DNA of 37,702 nucleotides from Deltaproteobacteria bacterium UBA6601 (lineage in GTDB: Bacteria > Myxococcota_A > UBA796 > UBA9615), in contig DJIF01000100.1 in NCBI GenBank assembly GCA_002433485.1, forward strand, positions 8,894-46,595, in the 5' to 3' direction. Numbering within the stretch: the stretch's first letter is position 1; each line of letters begins with the position of its first letter. This document shows positions 23,554 through 30,655 of this stretch, in pieces. The position numbers were made by a program, and so were the translations under genes. Below the pieces are notes generated by a model. The model had not been told where the DNA came from. It was given only the letters and a program-made list of their open reading frames with translations, and ran no database searches.

Positions 23554-24468
23554 TCAGGGCATGGTGTTGAGCCACTCCTCCTGCGCCTGATAAGCGTCGT
23601 TGATGGCGCCGCGGGTGAGCTGGCGGATGGTGCTGTCGTCAAGAGGCACTGGCAGGACAGTCTGGGTCCAGCTTGCGGTGTAGCGGAGCGTGCTGTGGCC
23701 CTCAGCGTTCGAGCCAGGAAACCACGCGCCCAGCGTATAGCCTTGTTCAAAGGCGGCGGTATTGTCTGTATTAGCAGCGCGCTCAGGCAGCCAACTGCGC
23801 ATCAGGATTGCAGTCCTGGGTTCGCCCTTTGCCTGGGGCTGTTGGCCCAGGGGTGTGGTTGACGGGGCCGGCAGGCTCAGTTCGACCCAGCGGTAGCGTA
23901 GTTCTTCAGTTAGTTCGATGGTGAAGAGGGGATTAACCCGGGTCATCTCATCGCTGGCGATGAGGTTCTGGCAGTCCTGACTGCCCCAACACTGCTCGCT
24001 GTTGTCATCAAAGCTACGTTGGTGTCGCTCCGGGGTGCTTGGGTCACCGCCGGTCTGGTCGCTCTGCAGCGCCGCCAGGGCATGCCTGCTGACCGGGTGG
24101 ACGGAGTGGGAGGCAAGGCTTACTGCCTGGCAGGCGGTGGGATCGGCGGCAGGCCGCTTAAGTTCAGCCAGTTCAGTCTCGGTCAGCGGGGCCAGGGATG
24201 GTGAGCGCTCGATGAGCTCATCGCTGTCGAAGTTCACTGAGCTGAGCAGGTCCTCCTCAAGCGCGCGCAGCACAAAGGCCAACTCGGCTTCTTCGGCAGT
24301 CTCAAAGTGGCTGTAGAGCCAGGTCGCCGGGTGCTCAAAGTTGGGGTTCGCGTTGTAGCTGGTGGTCGCTGCGCTGTCGTCATCATCGCCGGCGACGCCG
24401 CAGCCTGCACCGCAGATCAGCAGCACTCCAGCCAGATAGCTGCAGCGTAGCTCGCTGAGCGTCGACAC
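23554..24468 (-). CDS. Lipoprotein with DDDDSA linker, unknown function
   Basis: The 304-residue product has a lipoprotein-type signal ending in CGAGC and then the linker GVAGDDDDSAATTS that also occurs in the FG-GAP lipoprotein. The mature part has conserved-looking Trp and charged residues (WLYSHFETAEEAELAF, QCWGSQDCQNL) but no motif I recognise. The C-terminal half may be beta-rich. The start is GTG at 24468, 6 bp after the SDR stop, and a downstream gene in the same operon is likely. The surface location is inferred from the lipobox, and the function is unknown. Confidence 0.68.
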   Translation of the reverse strand: MSTLSELRCSYLAGVLLICGAGCGVAGDDDDSAATTSYNANPNFEHPATWLYSHFETAEEAELAFVLRALEEDLLSSVNFDSDELIERSPSLAPLTETELAELKRPAADPTACQAVSLASHSVHPVSRHALAALQSDQTGGDPSTPERHQRSFDDNSEQCWGSQDCQNLIASDEMTRVNPLFTIELTEELRYRWVELSLPAPSTTPLGQQPQAKGEPRTAILMRSWLPERAANTDNTAAFEQGYTLGAWFPGSNAEGHSTLRYTASWTQTVLPVPLDDSTIRQLTRGAINDAYQAQEEWLNTMP

Positions 24469-24474
24469 CGCGGG

Positions 24475-25635
24475 TCAGCCCCGGGCTGATTCCTGCACAG
24501 CCGGCGCTGCACTGCGGCGCTTGACCTTGCGGCGACCCCAGTCCGATTCCTGACACCAGGTGAACAGCACATCGAAGTATTCCTCGAGGCGGGGACAGGG
24601 TATCCCTGAGCCAGCCAGGGCGGCATCGGTGTTGCTGGTGTCGAAGATCGCGTTACCGGCGAAGTAGGGCAGGTATTGCATGCCATTCTTCATCAGCTGA
24701 CCTGCTGCCGTGTGCAGCTGCTTCTCCATCTCTGGGGCCATGTGCTCCCAGAAGTACTCGGGCTCAACGAATCGGGGCAGGGGACGATCGAAGAAGCGCG
24801 AAGCCATCTCGCAGAGCTCTCCGACCCGAGTGCAGCGGTCGCCGGCCGCCAGTGCATAGCAGCGGCCCAGGCTGTCGGGCTGAGCAGATATGTGCAGCAT
24901 TGCATCGGCCACCCAGTTGACTGGGACCACATCAATCGGGGTCTCTTTTGAGCCGATGACCAGTGGAAAGCGGCCGGTTGAGAAAATTCGGATCGGCCAA
25001 TAAAGGACATTGAAACTGGACGTTTCACCAGTGTGTTGGTCACCGACGATGATGGCGGGTCGGTAGATAGTGACGGGAAGCTCTCCCCAGACTTGTCGGA
25101 TGTGGCGCTCAGACTCCCACTTGGTCTGTTCATAGCTGTTCTTCCAGCCATGTCCATCGCCCAGGTCGTTTTCGCTGACTCGGCCGTTGCGGTCTCCCGC
25201 CACGTAGCTGGTGCCCACGTAGTCGAGTCGATCCAGCTGACCCTCCTCTTGCACCGCTTTGGCCAGTTCTACGACGTGTACCGAGCCGAGGTAGTTGGTG
25301 CGCCGCGCGCTCTCGAGTTCTTCATCGAAGCGGACCGAGGCGCCGCAGTGGATGAAGTGCGTGCAGTTGTCGATGACGCTGCGCCGGTCTGATTCGCTCA
25401 GTCCGAGGCCTTCCTCTACGAGGTTGCCGCGCAGTCCGATGACCCGCCCATCGAAGCGGTCCGCTTCGGCGCCGAACATAGCTTCGACTACGGTTCGTCG
25501 GCGCTGCTCAAGGCGGTCGTCATCTGCTGCTCGGATGAGCCCATAGATGGTGAGGTCGGGATTGCGTTGCAGATAGCGGAGCGCCACCTGCTTGGCGAGG
25601 AATCCGGTGATGCCGGTGATGAAGATGTTGCCCAC
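24475..25635 (-). CDS. SDR-family thioester-reductase-like (NAD_binding_4) protein
   Basis: The 386-residue protein is an extended SDR. NAD(P) binds at FITGITGFLAKQVALRYL near the N-terminus, and the catalytic Tyr/Lys pair is in YEQTKWESER. FIHCGASVRFDEELESARRTNYLG and the P-A-I-I-V-G turn (YRPAIIVGD) are typical of the thioester-reductase or fatty acyl-CoA reductase (male-sterility) branch. It would reduce an acyl-CoA or acyl carrier thioester, or act on a related lipid. The C-terminus is basic and Arg/Lys-rich. The start is GTG at 25635. The neighbouring lipoprotein gene follows 6 bp later. No carrier-protein gene is adjacent, so the substrate is open. Confidence 0.83.
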   Translation of the reverse strand: MGNIFITGITGFLAKQVALRYLQRNPDLTIYGLIRAADDDRLEQRRRTVVEAMFGAEADRFDGRVIGLRGNLVEEGLGLSESDRRSVIDNCTHFIHCGASVRFDEELESARRTNYLGSVHVVELAKAVQEEGQLDRLDYVGTSYVAGDRNGRVSENDLGDGHGWKNSYEQTKWESERHIRQVWGELPVTIYRPAIIVGDQHTGETSSFNVLYWPIRIFSTGRFPLVIGSKETPIDVVPVNWVADAMLHISAQPDSLGRCYALAAGDRCTRVGELCEMASRFFDRPLPRFVEPEYFWEHMAPEMEKQLHTAAGQLMKNGMQYLPYFAGNAIFDTSNTDAALAGSGIPCPRLEEYFDVLFTWCQESDWGRRKVKRRSAAPAVQESARG

Positions 25636-25651
25636 GCTGTGTTCCAGTCAT

Positions 25652-25668
25652 GGACCCTGATTGGGTCC
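25652..25668. repeat. Perfect short dyad near the start of the SDR gene
   Basis: GGACCC (25652-25657) and GGGTCC (25663-25668) flank the 5-bp spacer TGATT. It is centred 25 bp upstream of the GTG at 25635, within the 225-bp gap between the divergent SDR and glutaredoxin genes. It may be a repressor site or a leader hairpin. The rest of this gap shows only an AGGAG before the ATG at 25861. Confidence 0.35.
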
Positions 25669-25860
25669 TGGGGGTTGCAAGGAGCGGGGGCCTCAAGTGC
25701 TGGCAACCCGCTGTCGGCGAACTTGTATGCGCTGCGGGCTCGGACTGCAACTGTTCTTGACCTGGCGCTGGTCACGACTGGCGTCCCTTGCGACACTGGA
25801 CTACCATGCGCAGCGCCGCACCAAAACGGCGTAATCCGTAAGCTCAGGAGTATCCCCACG

Positions 25861-26787
25861 ATGGCCATTGATGCAGATCTTCAGCAGGAACTAGACCGAC
25901 TTACCAGCGACAATCCCGTGGTTCTGTTTATGAAGGGAAACCGTCGTTTCCCGCAGTGCGGATTCTCGGCCCGGGTGGTGGGCATCCTTGATGATGTGCT
26001 TGACGACTATGTCACGGTGGATGTGATCTCGCGTCCCGATGTTCGGGCCGGAATCAAGGAGTACAGCGACTGGCCGACGCTTCCGCAGCTCTACATTAAT
26101 GGGGAGTTTGTTGGTGGCTGCGACATCATTACCGAGATGGCAGGTAACGGAGAACTTCACCAGACTCTTGGTATCGAGGTCCCTGAAGTAAGCGAGCCTA
26201 CTGTGACGGTGACCCCGGCAGCAGCTGAGGCCTTTCGCGAGGCTGCACCAGAGCTCGGTGAGCAGGTGATTCGCCTCAAGGTGAGCAGGAGCTTTCAGTA
26301 TCAGATGGATATCGGGCCACGTTCTTCCGGTGACTTTCTGGTTGAGAGCAACGGTGTCTCGTTGGCGGTTGACCGCTTCAGTGCTCCGCGCTTGGATGGT
26401 TTGGTGATTGACTACCAGACCGAGGGTCCGCGCTCAGGGTTTAAGATGAACAATCCCAATGAGCCGGTTCAGGTGGAGCAGATCAGCCCAGCTCAGCTGA
26501 AGAGTTGGCTGGACGCTGGCCGCGAAGCCTTTGTCTTTGATGTTCGAACTGAAGAGGAGCGAGCTACCGCCAAGATCGAGGCATCAGTTCATCTGGACGC
26601 AGACGGAGAGGCCAAGCTCAGGGGCTTGCCGAAGGACTCAGTGATCGTCTTTCAGTGTCATCATGGTGCGCGCAGCCAGGCCGCTGCGGAACAGGCAATC
26701 GCGGCTGGTTACACTAAGGTCTACAATCTGAGTGGGGGCATCGATGCCTGGTCTCAGCAGGTGGATCCGACCGTGCCTCGTTACTGA
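25861..26787 (+). CDS. Monothiol glutaredoxin - degenerate A-type domain - rhodanese fusion
   Basis: This 308-residue protein joins three domains. Residues 1-105 form a monothiol glutaredoxin with the CGFS site at 33-36 (FMKGNRRFPQCGFS), as in Grx4/GrxD proteins that carry [2Fe-2S] clusters. Residues 113-200 match an IscA/HesB A-type domain (VTPAAAEAFREAA, SFQYQMDI, GFKMNNPN) but have lost its cysteines: the first Cys region reads VSRSF, and the domain ends where CGCG should follow. Residues 205-308 form a rhodanese with active-site Cys266 (CHHGARS). The ATG at 25861 has AGGAG upstream, and longer versions back to 25567 are non-coding extensions. A BolA gene follows at 12 bp, so the pair probably acts in iron-sulphur cluster handling. 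Confidence 0.92.
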   Translation: MAIDADLQQELDRLTSDNPVVLFMKGNRRFPQCGFSARVVGILDDVLDDYVTVDVISRPDVRAGIKEYSDWPTLPQLYINGEFVGGCDIITEMAGNGELHQTLGIEVPEVSEPTVTVTPAAAEAFREAAPELGEQVIRLKVSRSFQYQMDIGPRSSGDFLVESNGVSLAVDRFSAPRLDGLVIDYQTEGPRSGFKMNNPNEPVQVEQISPAQLKSWLDAGREAFVFDVRTEEERATAKIEASVHLDADGEAKLRGLPKDSVIVFQCHHGARSQAAAEQAIAAGYTKVYNLSGGIDAWSQQVDPTVPRY

Positions 26788-26799
26788 TTTGGATGGGCA

Positions 26800-27156
26800 G
26801 TGAGCACCTTGTCGTCGGTTAGCGAGGAGTCTTCTGGTCCGGTTCAGCGGAGTATTGCTGCTCGGCTGACCGAGGCCTTTGCCCCCAGTGAGCTGCAGGT
26901 TATCAACGAGAGCTATATGCACTCTGTGCCGCCGGGCTCTGAGAGTCATTTCAAGGTAGTGCTTGTTTCCGAGGCCTTCGAAGGGCAGGGCCGGGTGGCC
27001 CGACAGCGCTCGGTCAATCGGGCTCTGGCCGCTGAGCTGGCGGCCGGCCTCCATGCTTTGAGCATGGAGACCCTTACCCCTGAGGAGTGGCGCGCTCGCG
27101 GCGGAGCTGTAAGCGCTTCGCCTCGTTGTCTGGGCGGTTCCAAGTCCGATTCCTAG
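26800..27156 (+). CDS. bolA: BolA family protein
   Basis: The 118-residue product has the BolA fold signature: SIAARLTEAFAPSELQVINES, the GSESHFKVVLVSEAFEGQ core (His in ESHF is a cluster ligand in Grx-BolA complexes) and RQRSVNRALAAEL in the helix that follows. The start is GTG at 26800, preceded by GGATGGG. BolA proteins bind monothiol CGFS glutaredoxins and share a [2Fe-2S] cluster with them. Here the gene lies 12 bp downstream of such a glutaredoxin fusion, which strengthens both calls. The Ser/Gly-rich C-terminal extension beyond the usual fold is unremarkable. Confidence 0.92.
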   Translation: MSTLSSVSEESSGPVQRSIAARLTEAFAPSELQVINESYMHSVPPGSESHFKVVLVSEAFEGQGRVARQRSVNRALAAELAAGLHALSMETLTPEEWRARGGAVSASPRCLGGSKSDS

Positions 27157-27187
27157 AAAGTAGTGAGTGCTCTCTGCAGGGCTTGTC

Positions 27188-28294
27188 TTAGCGCTGGCAG
27201 ACTGTTGGCTGGCTGCGCTCGAATAGACAAAGCTGGGGTGACTGGGCAGCTGGCACAGCGAAGTGCTGCAGCTCCAGCTGGTGGCCTGGTTGTTCGAGGC
27301 CCAACCGCCTGGCCGCGATCTGGAAGCGTCTGCGTAGGGCCTCTGCCCAGGGTCCGCTGCCTTTCATCCGGGTGCCGAATTCGCTGCGATAGAGTGCTCC
27401 ATCGTGGCTGTCCTTTAGGAGGGACAGCACCTTGTCGGCCCGGCCTGGGTAGTGGTGGCGTAGCCAGTTGCTGAACAGCTGTTGAACCTCTCCGGGCAGC
27501 CTTAGCAGGATGTAGCCGGCATGGCTGGCGCCCTGGGCTCTGGCCGCGGTGAGGATGCTCTCAAGTTCGCGGTCGTTGAGGGCCGGGATGATGGGCGAGG
27601 CGAGCACGCCCACCGGAACTCCGGAATCGCTCAGTTCTTTCAGAGTCCGTAGGCGCAGCGCAGGGGCCGCCGCTCGGGGCTCCATTCGTCGGGCTAGTTG
27701 GGGGTCCAGGCTGGTGATGCTCAGGTAGACGCTGACCAGCTGGCGCTGCGCCAGCTCACTGAGTAGATCCAGATCGCGGCGAATTCCGGCTGACTTGGTG
27801 ATGATGCTGACCGGGTGTTGAAATTCCAGCAGTACAGTGAGCAGCTCGCGGGTGATTCCCAGCCGCTGTTCGACCGGTTGATAGGGGTCGGTGTTGGCGC
27901 CCAGGGCGATGACCTGGGGACGGTAGCCCTTCTTGCTGAGTTCTTTACGCAGTAACTCGGCAGCCTGAGGCTTACTGAAGATCCGGGTCTCAAAGTCGAG
28001 GCCCGGGGACAGGCCCAGGTAGGCGTGGCTCGGCCGAGCAAAGCAATATACGCAGCCGTGTTCGCAGCCTCGGTAGGGGTTGATCGATTGGGAGAACGGG
28101 ACATCCGGGCTGGCGTTGGTGGATAGGATGCTGCGGGTCAACTCGGCCTGGACGATGGTACTGAGCTCAGGTGGCTGCTCCTCGATGGTATTCCAGCCAT
28201 CGTCGCTTTCTACGTAGCGCTGTTGCTCGAAGCGCGGGCTGGGGTTGTCGAGGGCGCCGCGTCCGCGGCGCGCTGGTCTGCCGGGTCGCTCCAT
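27188..28294 (-). CDS. Radical SAM protein, PA0069/Rv2578c family
   Basis: The 368-residue protein contains the radical SAM cluster motif as CEHGCVYCFARP near residue 80 (CxxxCxxC), preceded by SINPYRG. It follows the PA0069/Rv2578c type, which is distantly related to spore photoproduct lyase. The segments VIALGANTDPYQPVE and the SIITKSAGIRRDLDLL stretch are typical. It would use S-adenosylmethionine and a [4Fe-4S] cluster. The reaction is unknown. The ATG at 28294 is preceded by AGGGGG. The gene follows lgt by 43 bp, but a promoter and a LexA-like operator lie in that gap, so it can be expressed on its own. See the operator entry. Confidence 0.9.
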   Translation of the reverse strand: MERPGRPARRGRGALDNPSPRFEQQRYVESDDGWNTIEEQPPELSTIVQAELTRSILSTNASPDVPFSQSINPYRGCEHGCVYCFARPSHAYLGLSPGLDFETRIFSKPQAAELLRKELSKKGYRPQVIALGANTDPYQPVEQRLGITRELLTVLLEFQHPVSIITKSAGIRRDLDLLSELAQRQLVSVYLSITSLDPQLARRMEPRAAAPALRLRTLKELSDSGVPVGVLASPIIPALNDRELESILTAARAQGASHAGYILLRLPGEVQQLFSNWLRHHYPGRADKVLSLLKDSHDGALYRSEFGTRMKGSGPWAEALRRRFQIAARRLGLEQPGHQLELQHFAVPAAQSPQLCLFERSQPTVCQR

Positions 28295-28305
28295 GAGGCC
28301 CCCTG

Positions 28306-28323
28306 TCTGAATGTATGTTCAGA
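28306..28323 (-). promoter_or_regulatory. LexA-like SOS operator upstream of the radical SAM gene
   Basis: TCTGAATGTATGTTCAGA is an inverted repeat with perfect 6-bp arms and a 6-bp spacer. It matches 14 of 17 positions of the LexA-binding consensus that I recall for Myxococcus xanthus (CTRHAMRYBYGTTCAGS). It lies directly downstream of the -10 element of the predicted promoter (28323-28351) and 11 bp before the ATG at 28294, so a bound LexA would block the start point. Confidence 0.55.
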
Positions 28324-28351
28324 TTATGGGGCGGAGCTTATTTTCGCGCAA
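28323..28351 (-). promoter_or_regulatory. Candidate promoter of the radical SAM gene
   Basis: On the minus strand TTGCGC (28351-28346) is followed after exactly 17 bp by CATAAT (28328-28323), 5 of 6 to the -10 consensus. The -35 lies in the last codons of lgt. The LexA-like dyad begins at the end of the -10, so the predicted start point falls within the operator. Confidence 0.45.
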
Positions 28352-29147
28352 GGCGGTTCTTGCGCAGCAGCACAAACCAGCCGATTGCCGCCCCGGTCAG
28401 CATCAACAGCGAGATGCCCTGGGCATTGGTGAGGGTCTGACCCAGGCTGCCCTCCAGGAAGTAGCCGCGCTGAGCATCATCGCGCACCAGTTCGTTGAGG
28501 CTACGCAGGACCGGATAGATGCTGAAGTAACTGAGGAAGACCTGGCCGATGAAGCGCCGTCTGCGGCGCACCCAGATGAGGAAGCCGGCGAGCGCCAGGC
28601 AGTAGCCTGCTTCGTAGAGTTGAGTGGGGTGCAACGGAACGCCGAGAGGGGCTACCGAGTCGGGGTGGGTGAAGGTCATTGCCCAGGGCAGATCGGTAGG
28701 GCCGCCGTAGCAGCAGCCGGCAAACACGCAGCCGAGGCGGCCAATGGCCTGGCCCAGGGCCAGGCAGGGAACCATCAGGTCAAGGAGCAGCAGCGGCTTT
28801 ACCTTTTTGATGTAGGAGTAGACCATCAGCATGGTCACCACGGCGATGAGCCCGCCATAGAAAACCTGTCCGCCGCTGCGCAGGTCCAAGATGCCGAGGA
28901 GGTTGTTTTCGAACTCGTGCCAGTTAGCTCGCACGTACTCAAGGCGAGCGCCGATGATGGTGCCCCCGTAGCAGATCAAGATGAGGTCAGGGATGAAGTC
29001 CTTGGGCATCTTGTCCTGTTTGCCCCAGCGGGCCGCCAGCAGCATCGGCAGCCCCAGCGCCAGGGTCGTCATAAGACCGTAGACGTGCACATCGAAGCCG
29101 CCGGGCAGAGTCAGGAGGACCGGATCCATGGTGCGGGGGTTTAGCAT
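28338..29147 (-). CDS. lgt: Prolipoprotein diacylglyceryl transferase
   Basis: This integral membrane protein attaches diacylglycerol to the cysteine of prolipoproteins, the first step of lipoprotein maturation. Family motifs seen are VHVYGLMTTLA at the N-terminus, GGTIIGARLEYV, the RSGGQVFYGGLI loop, and the signature GRLGCVFAGCCYG. The HPTQLYEAG segment contains the conserved His and Tyr. The ATG at 29147 gives 269 residues, and ATG at 29129 is equally possible. The gene is close to many predicted lipoprotein genes but is housekeeping. The radical SAM gene lies 43 bp downstream. The divergent membrane protein gene starts at about 29221. Confidence 0.95.
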   Translation of the reverse strand: MLNPRTMDPVLLTLPGGFDVHVYGLMTTLALGLPMLLAARWGKQDKMPKDFIPDLILICYGGTIIGARLEYVRANWHEFENNLLGILDLRSGGQVFYGGLIAVVTMLMVYSYIKKVKPLLLLDLMVPCLALGQAIGRLGCVFAGCCYGGPTDLPWAMTFTHPDSVAPLGVPLHPTQLYEAGYCLALAGFLIWVRRRRRFIGQVFLSYFSIYPVLRSLNELVRDDAQRGYFLEGSLGQTLTNAQGISLLMLTGAAIGWFVLLRKNRLARK

Positions 29148-29220
29148 GTTCCGCGCGGCGGTGCCGTGCTTCCGAACCGGCAAAGTGGTTTGCTAGCCTG
29201 AGCTGGTGTCCAGAGGTCTC

Positions 29221-30444
29221 ATGCGCAACCGCATCTCTATACTGCTGACCTGTGCCACCCTGGCTGGGGTGGTTTACCTCTGCCTGGCTTGGGGACAGGG
29301 CGTCATTGCCGGGGAACTGCGGCGGATGACCGACGAGTCGTGGGCTGGTGGACCGGTCAGTGCGACCCTGGTGGACGCCGCTTCCGAGGAGCTGACCTTT
29401 GGCGCGGCGCGAATCTTTCGAGAAGTGGGGCTGAGCCGCACCTCGGGGCTGCCCTGTTACCAGGGCTTTAACAGCGAAACTCCCATTCATGCGGTGCTGG
29501 CCAGTGACTGTGTGTACACCCACTTCCTGCCGGGACCTGAGTACGCTGTGCTCGCCCTGATGTCGGTCTTCGGTGAAAGTGATGAGGCGCTGATGAAGAT
29601 GCGCATCGTGCCGCTGACAATAGTGCTCGGTCTGGCCGCGCTTCTGGTGCTGGTTGCAGCCGCCAGGATGGGCTTCTCCTGGCCGCTGGCGGCCCCACTG
29701 GTGCTGGCCGGCCTGGTGGCGGTCCCCGGGCTGCGGTTCTGGAGCCTCAGTCTGTACGGACACAGCTACTCCAATGCCTGCATTCTGGCTGCCCTCACCC
29801 TTGGCCTGGCCGCCGGTGCGTTGCCGACCCGGCGTGGCCTGTTGCTGGCCGCAGCCTTCGTCATCGGGGCTCTGTCCAACCTGTTTCTGCTTGAGGGTGC
29901 TTTTGTGGTCTTTGTGGCTCCATTGGTGGGTGCCCTGCTGGCGGGCGGTGCGAAGCCATTCCGGCTCGGCGCCCGTCTTTCGGTGGTCGTCGGACTTGGG
30001 CTGTTGTTTGCCTTTGTGGTGCACCTATTACAGGTGGCGCATCATCTGCAGAGCTTGCCGCTGGCTCTGGAGGATCAATTGGGCACCGCGCTGCTGCGGG
30101 CAGAGAGTCGGGGCGGCCCAGGTCGCCTGGCGCTGCTGCTCGAGGTATCTGAGGAAACCGCTTTGTTCTATGGCCTTGGTGCTTTGCCTATGCTGCTCAC
30201 CGGCCTGCTCGCCTGCTGGTTGTCGCGCGCGACGGACGGTCGACGCGGACGCTATGCGGTCGCCTTGCTTTTGGCTGCCGGGGCAGCGCTGATGTTCCCA
30301 CTGCTGCTCAAGCACCACAGCGTGCTTCATCTGTATCGGGTGCCAAGGGTCTTTCTGCTGCTTTTTGTCGTCTGGTTGCTGGTGTGGCTCTCGCTATTGG
30401 CAGAACGTTACGGGGTGTCGTCGCGGGGTGTCACCGCGTCCTAG
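29221..30444 (+). CDS. Polytopic membrane protein of unknown function
   Basis: The 407-residue product has roughly eight to ten hydrophobic segments, for example ISILLTCATLAGVVYLCLAW, IVLGLAALLVLVAA, LLLAAAFVIGALSNLFLLEG and VFLLLFVVWLLVWLSLL. The first loop, at about residues 30-115, is extracytoplasmic and contains FGAARIFREVGLSRTSG and a Cys-containing CVYTHFLPGPEY. The layout resembles membrane glycosyltransferases of the PMT or GT39 type, but I do not see a decisive DE/DD motif. The ATG at 29221 follows AGAGG. The GTG at 29206 is a possible alternative. The 3' end overlaps a small possible lipoprotein gene. Function is unknown. Confidence 0.68.
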   Translation: MRNRISILLTCATLAGVVYLCLAWGQGVIAGELRRMTDESWAGGPVSATLVDAASEELTFGAARIFREVGLSRTSGLPCYQGFNSETPIHAVLASDCVYTHFLPGPEYAVLALMSVFGESDEALMKMRIVPLTIVLGLAALLVLVAAARMGFSWPLAAPLVLAGLVAVPGLRFWSLSLYGHSYSNACILAALTLGLAAGALPTRRGLLLAAAFVIGALSNLFLLEGAFVVFVAPLVGALLAGGAKPFRLGARLSVVVGLGLLFAFVVHLLQVAHHLQSLPLALEDQLGTALLRAESRGGPGRLALLLEVSEETALFYGLGALPMLLTGLLACWLSRATDGRRGRYAVALLLAAGAALMFPLLLKHHSVLHLYRVPRVFLLLFVVWLLVWLSLLAERYGVSSRGVTAS

Positions 30445-30655
30445 CGCTGCGCTGCTCCTGCTGTTGTCCTTACTTCCCATCTCTTGCGTGACCGGTGTCT
30501 CGGTCACCGGGATGACTTTGTGTGGCGGCATTACCCAGCCCGGCGAGGACCCGGTTGATTCGCTGTTCGATGCAGACTCCCCCGCCTTGCTGAGCCAGCT
30601 CGAAGCGGTCTCAGGGAGTCGCGTTGACCGAGATTGTGCCCTCAAAGTTGCCTGA
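30428..30655 (+). CDS. Possible small lipoprotein
   Basis: A 75-residue frame starting at GTG 30428 encodes a short n-region and a Leu-rich core (ALLLLLSLLP) with the cysteine in PISC. This is a complete lipoprotein signal, followed by a mature part with a second Cys and acidic stretch. It overlaps the 3' end of the membrane protein gene by 17 bp and runs 45 bp into the convergent gene at 30611, whose C-terminal residues are not conserved enough to exclude this. No ribosome-binding site is evident. Such small lipoproteins are common, but this one may be spurious. Confidence 0.4.
   Translation: MSPRPSAALLLLLSLLPISCVTGVSVTGMTLCGGITQPGEDPVDSLFDADSPALLSQLEAVSGSRVDRDCALKVA

Noticed and set aside
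28987..30024. Long minus-strand open frame of 345 residues opposite the polytopic membrane protein
   Set aside because: It is rich in Gln, His and Arg with no domain features and lies antisense to a clear membrane protein and lgt. It is a shadow frame of GC-rich DNA.
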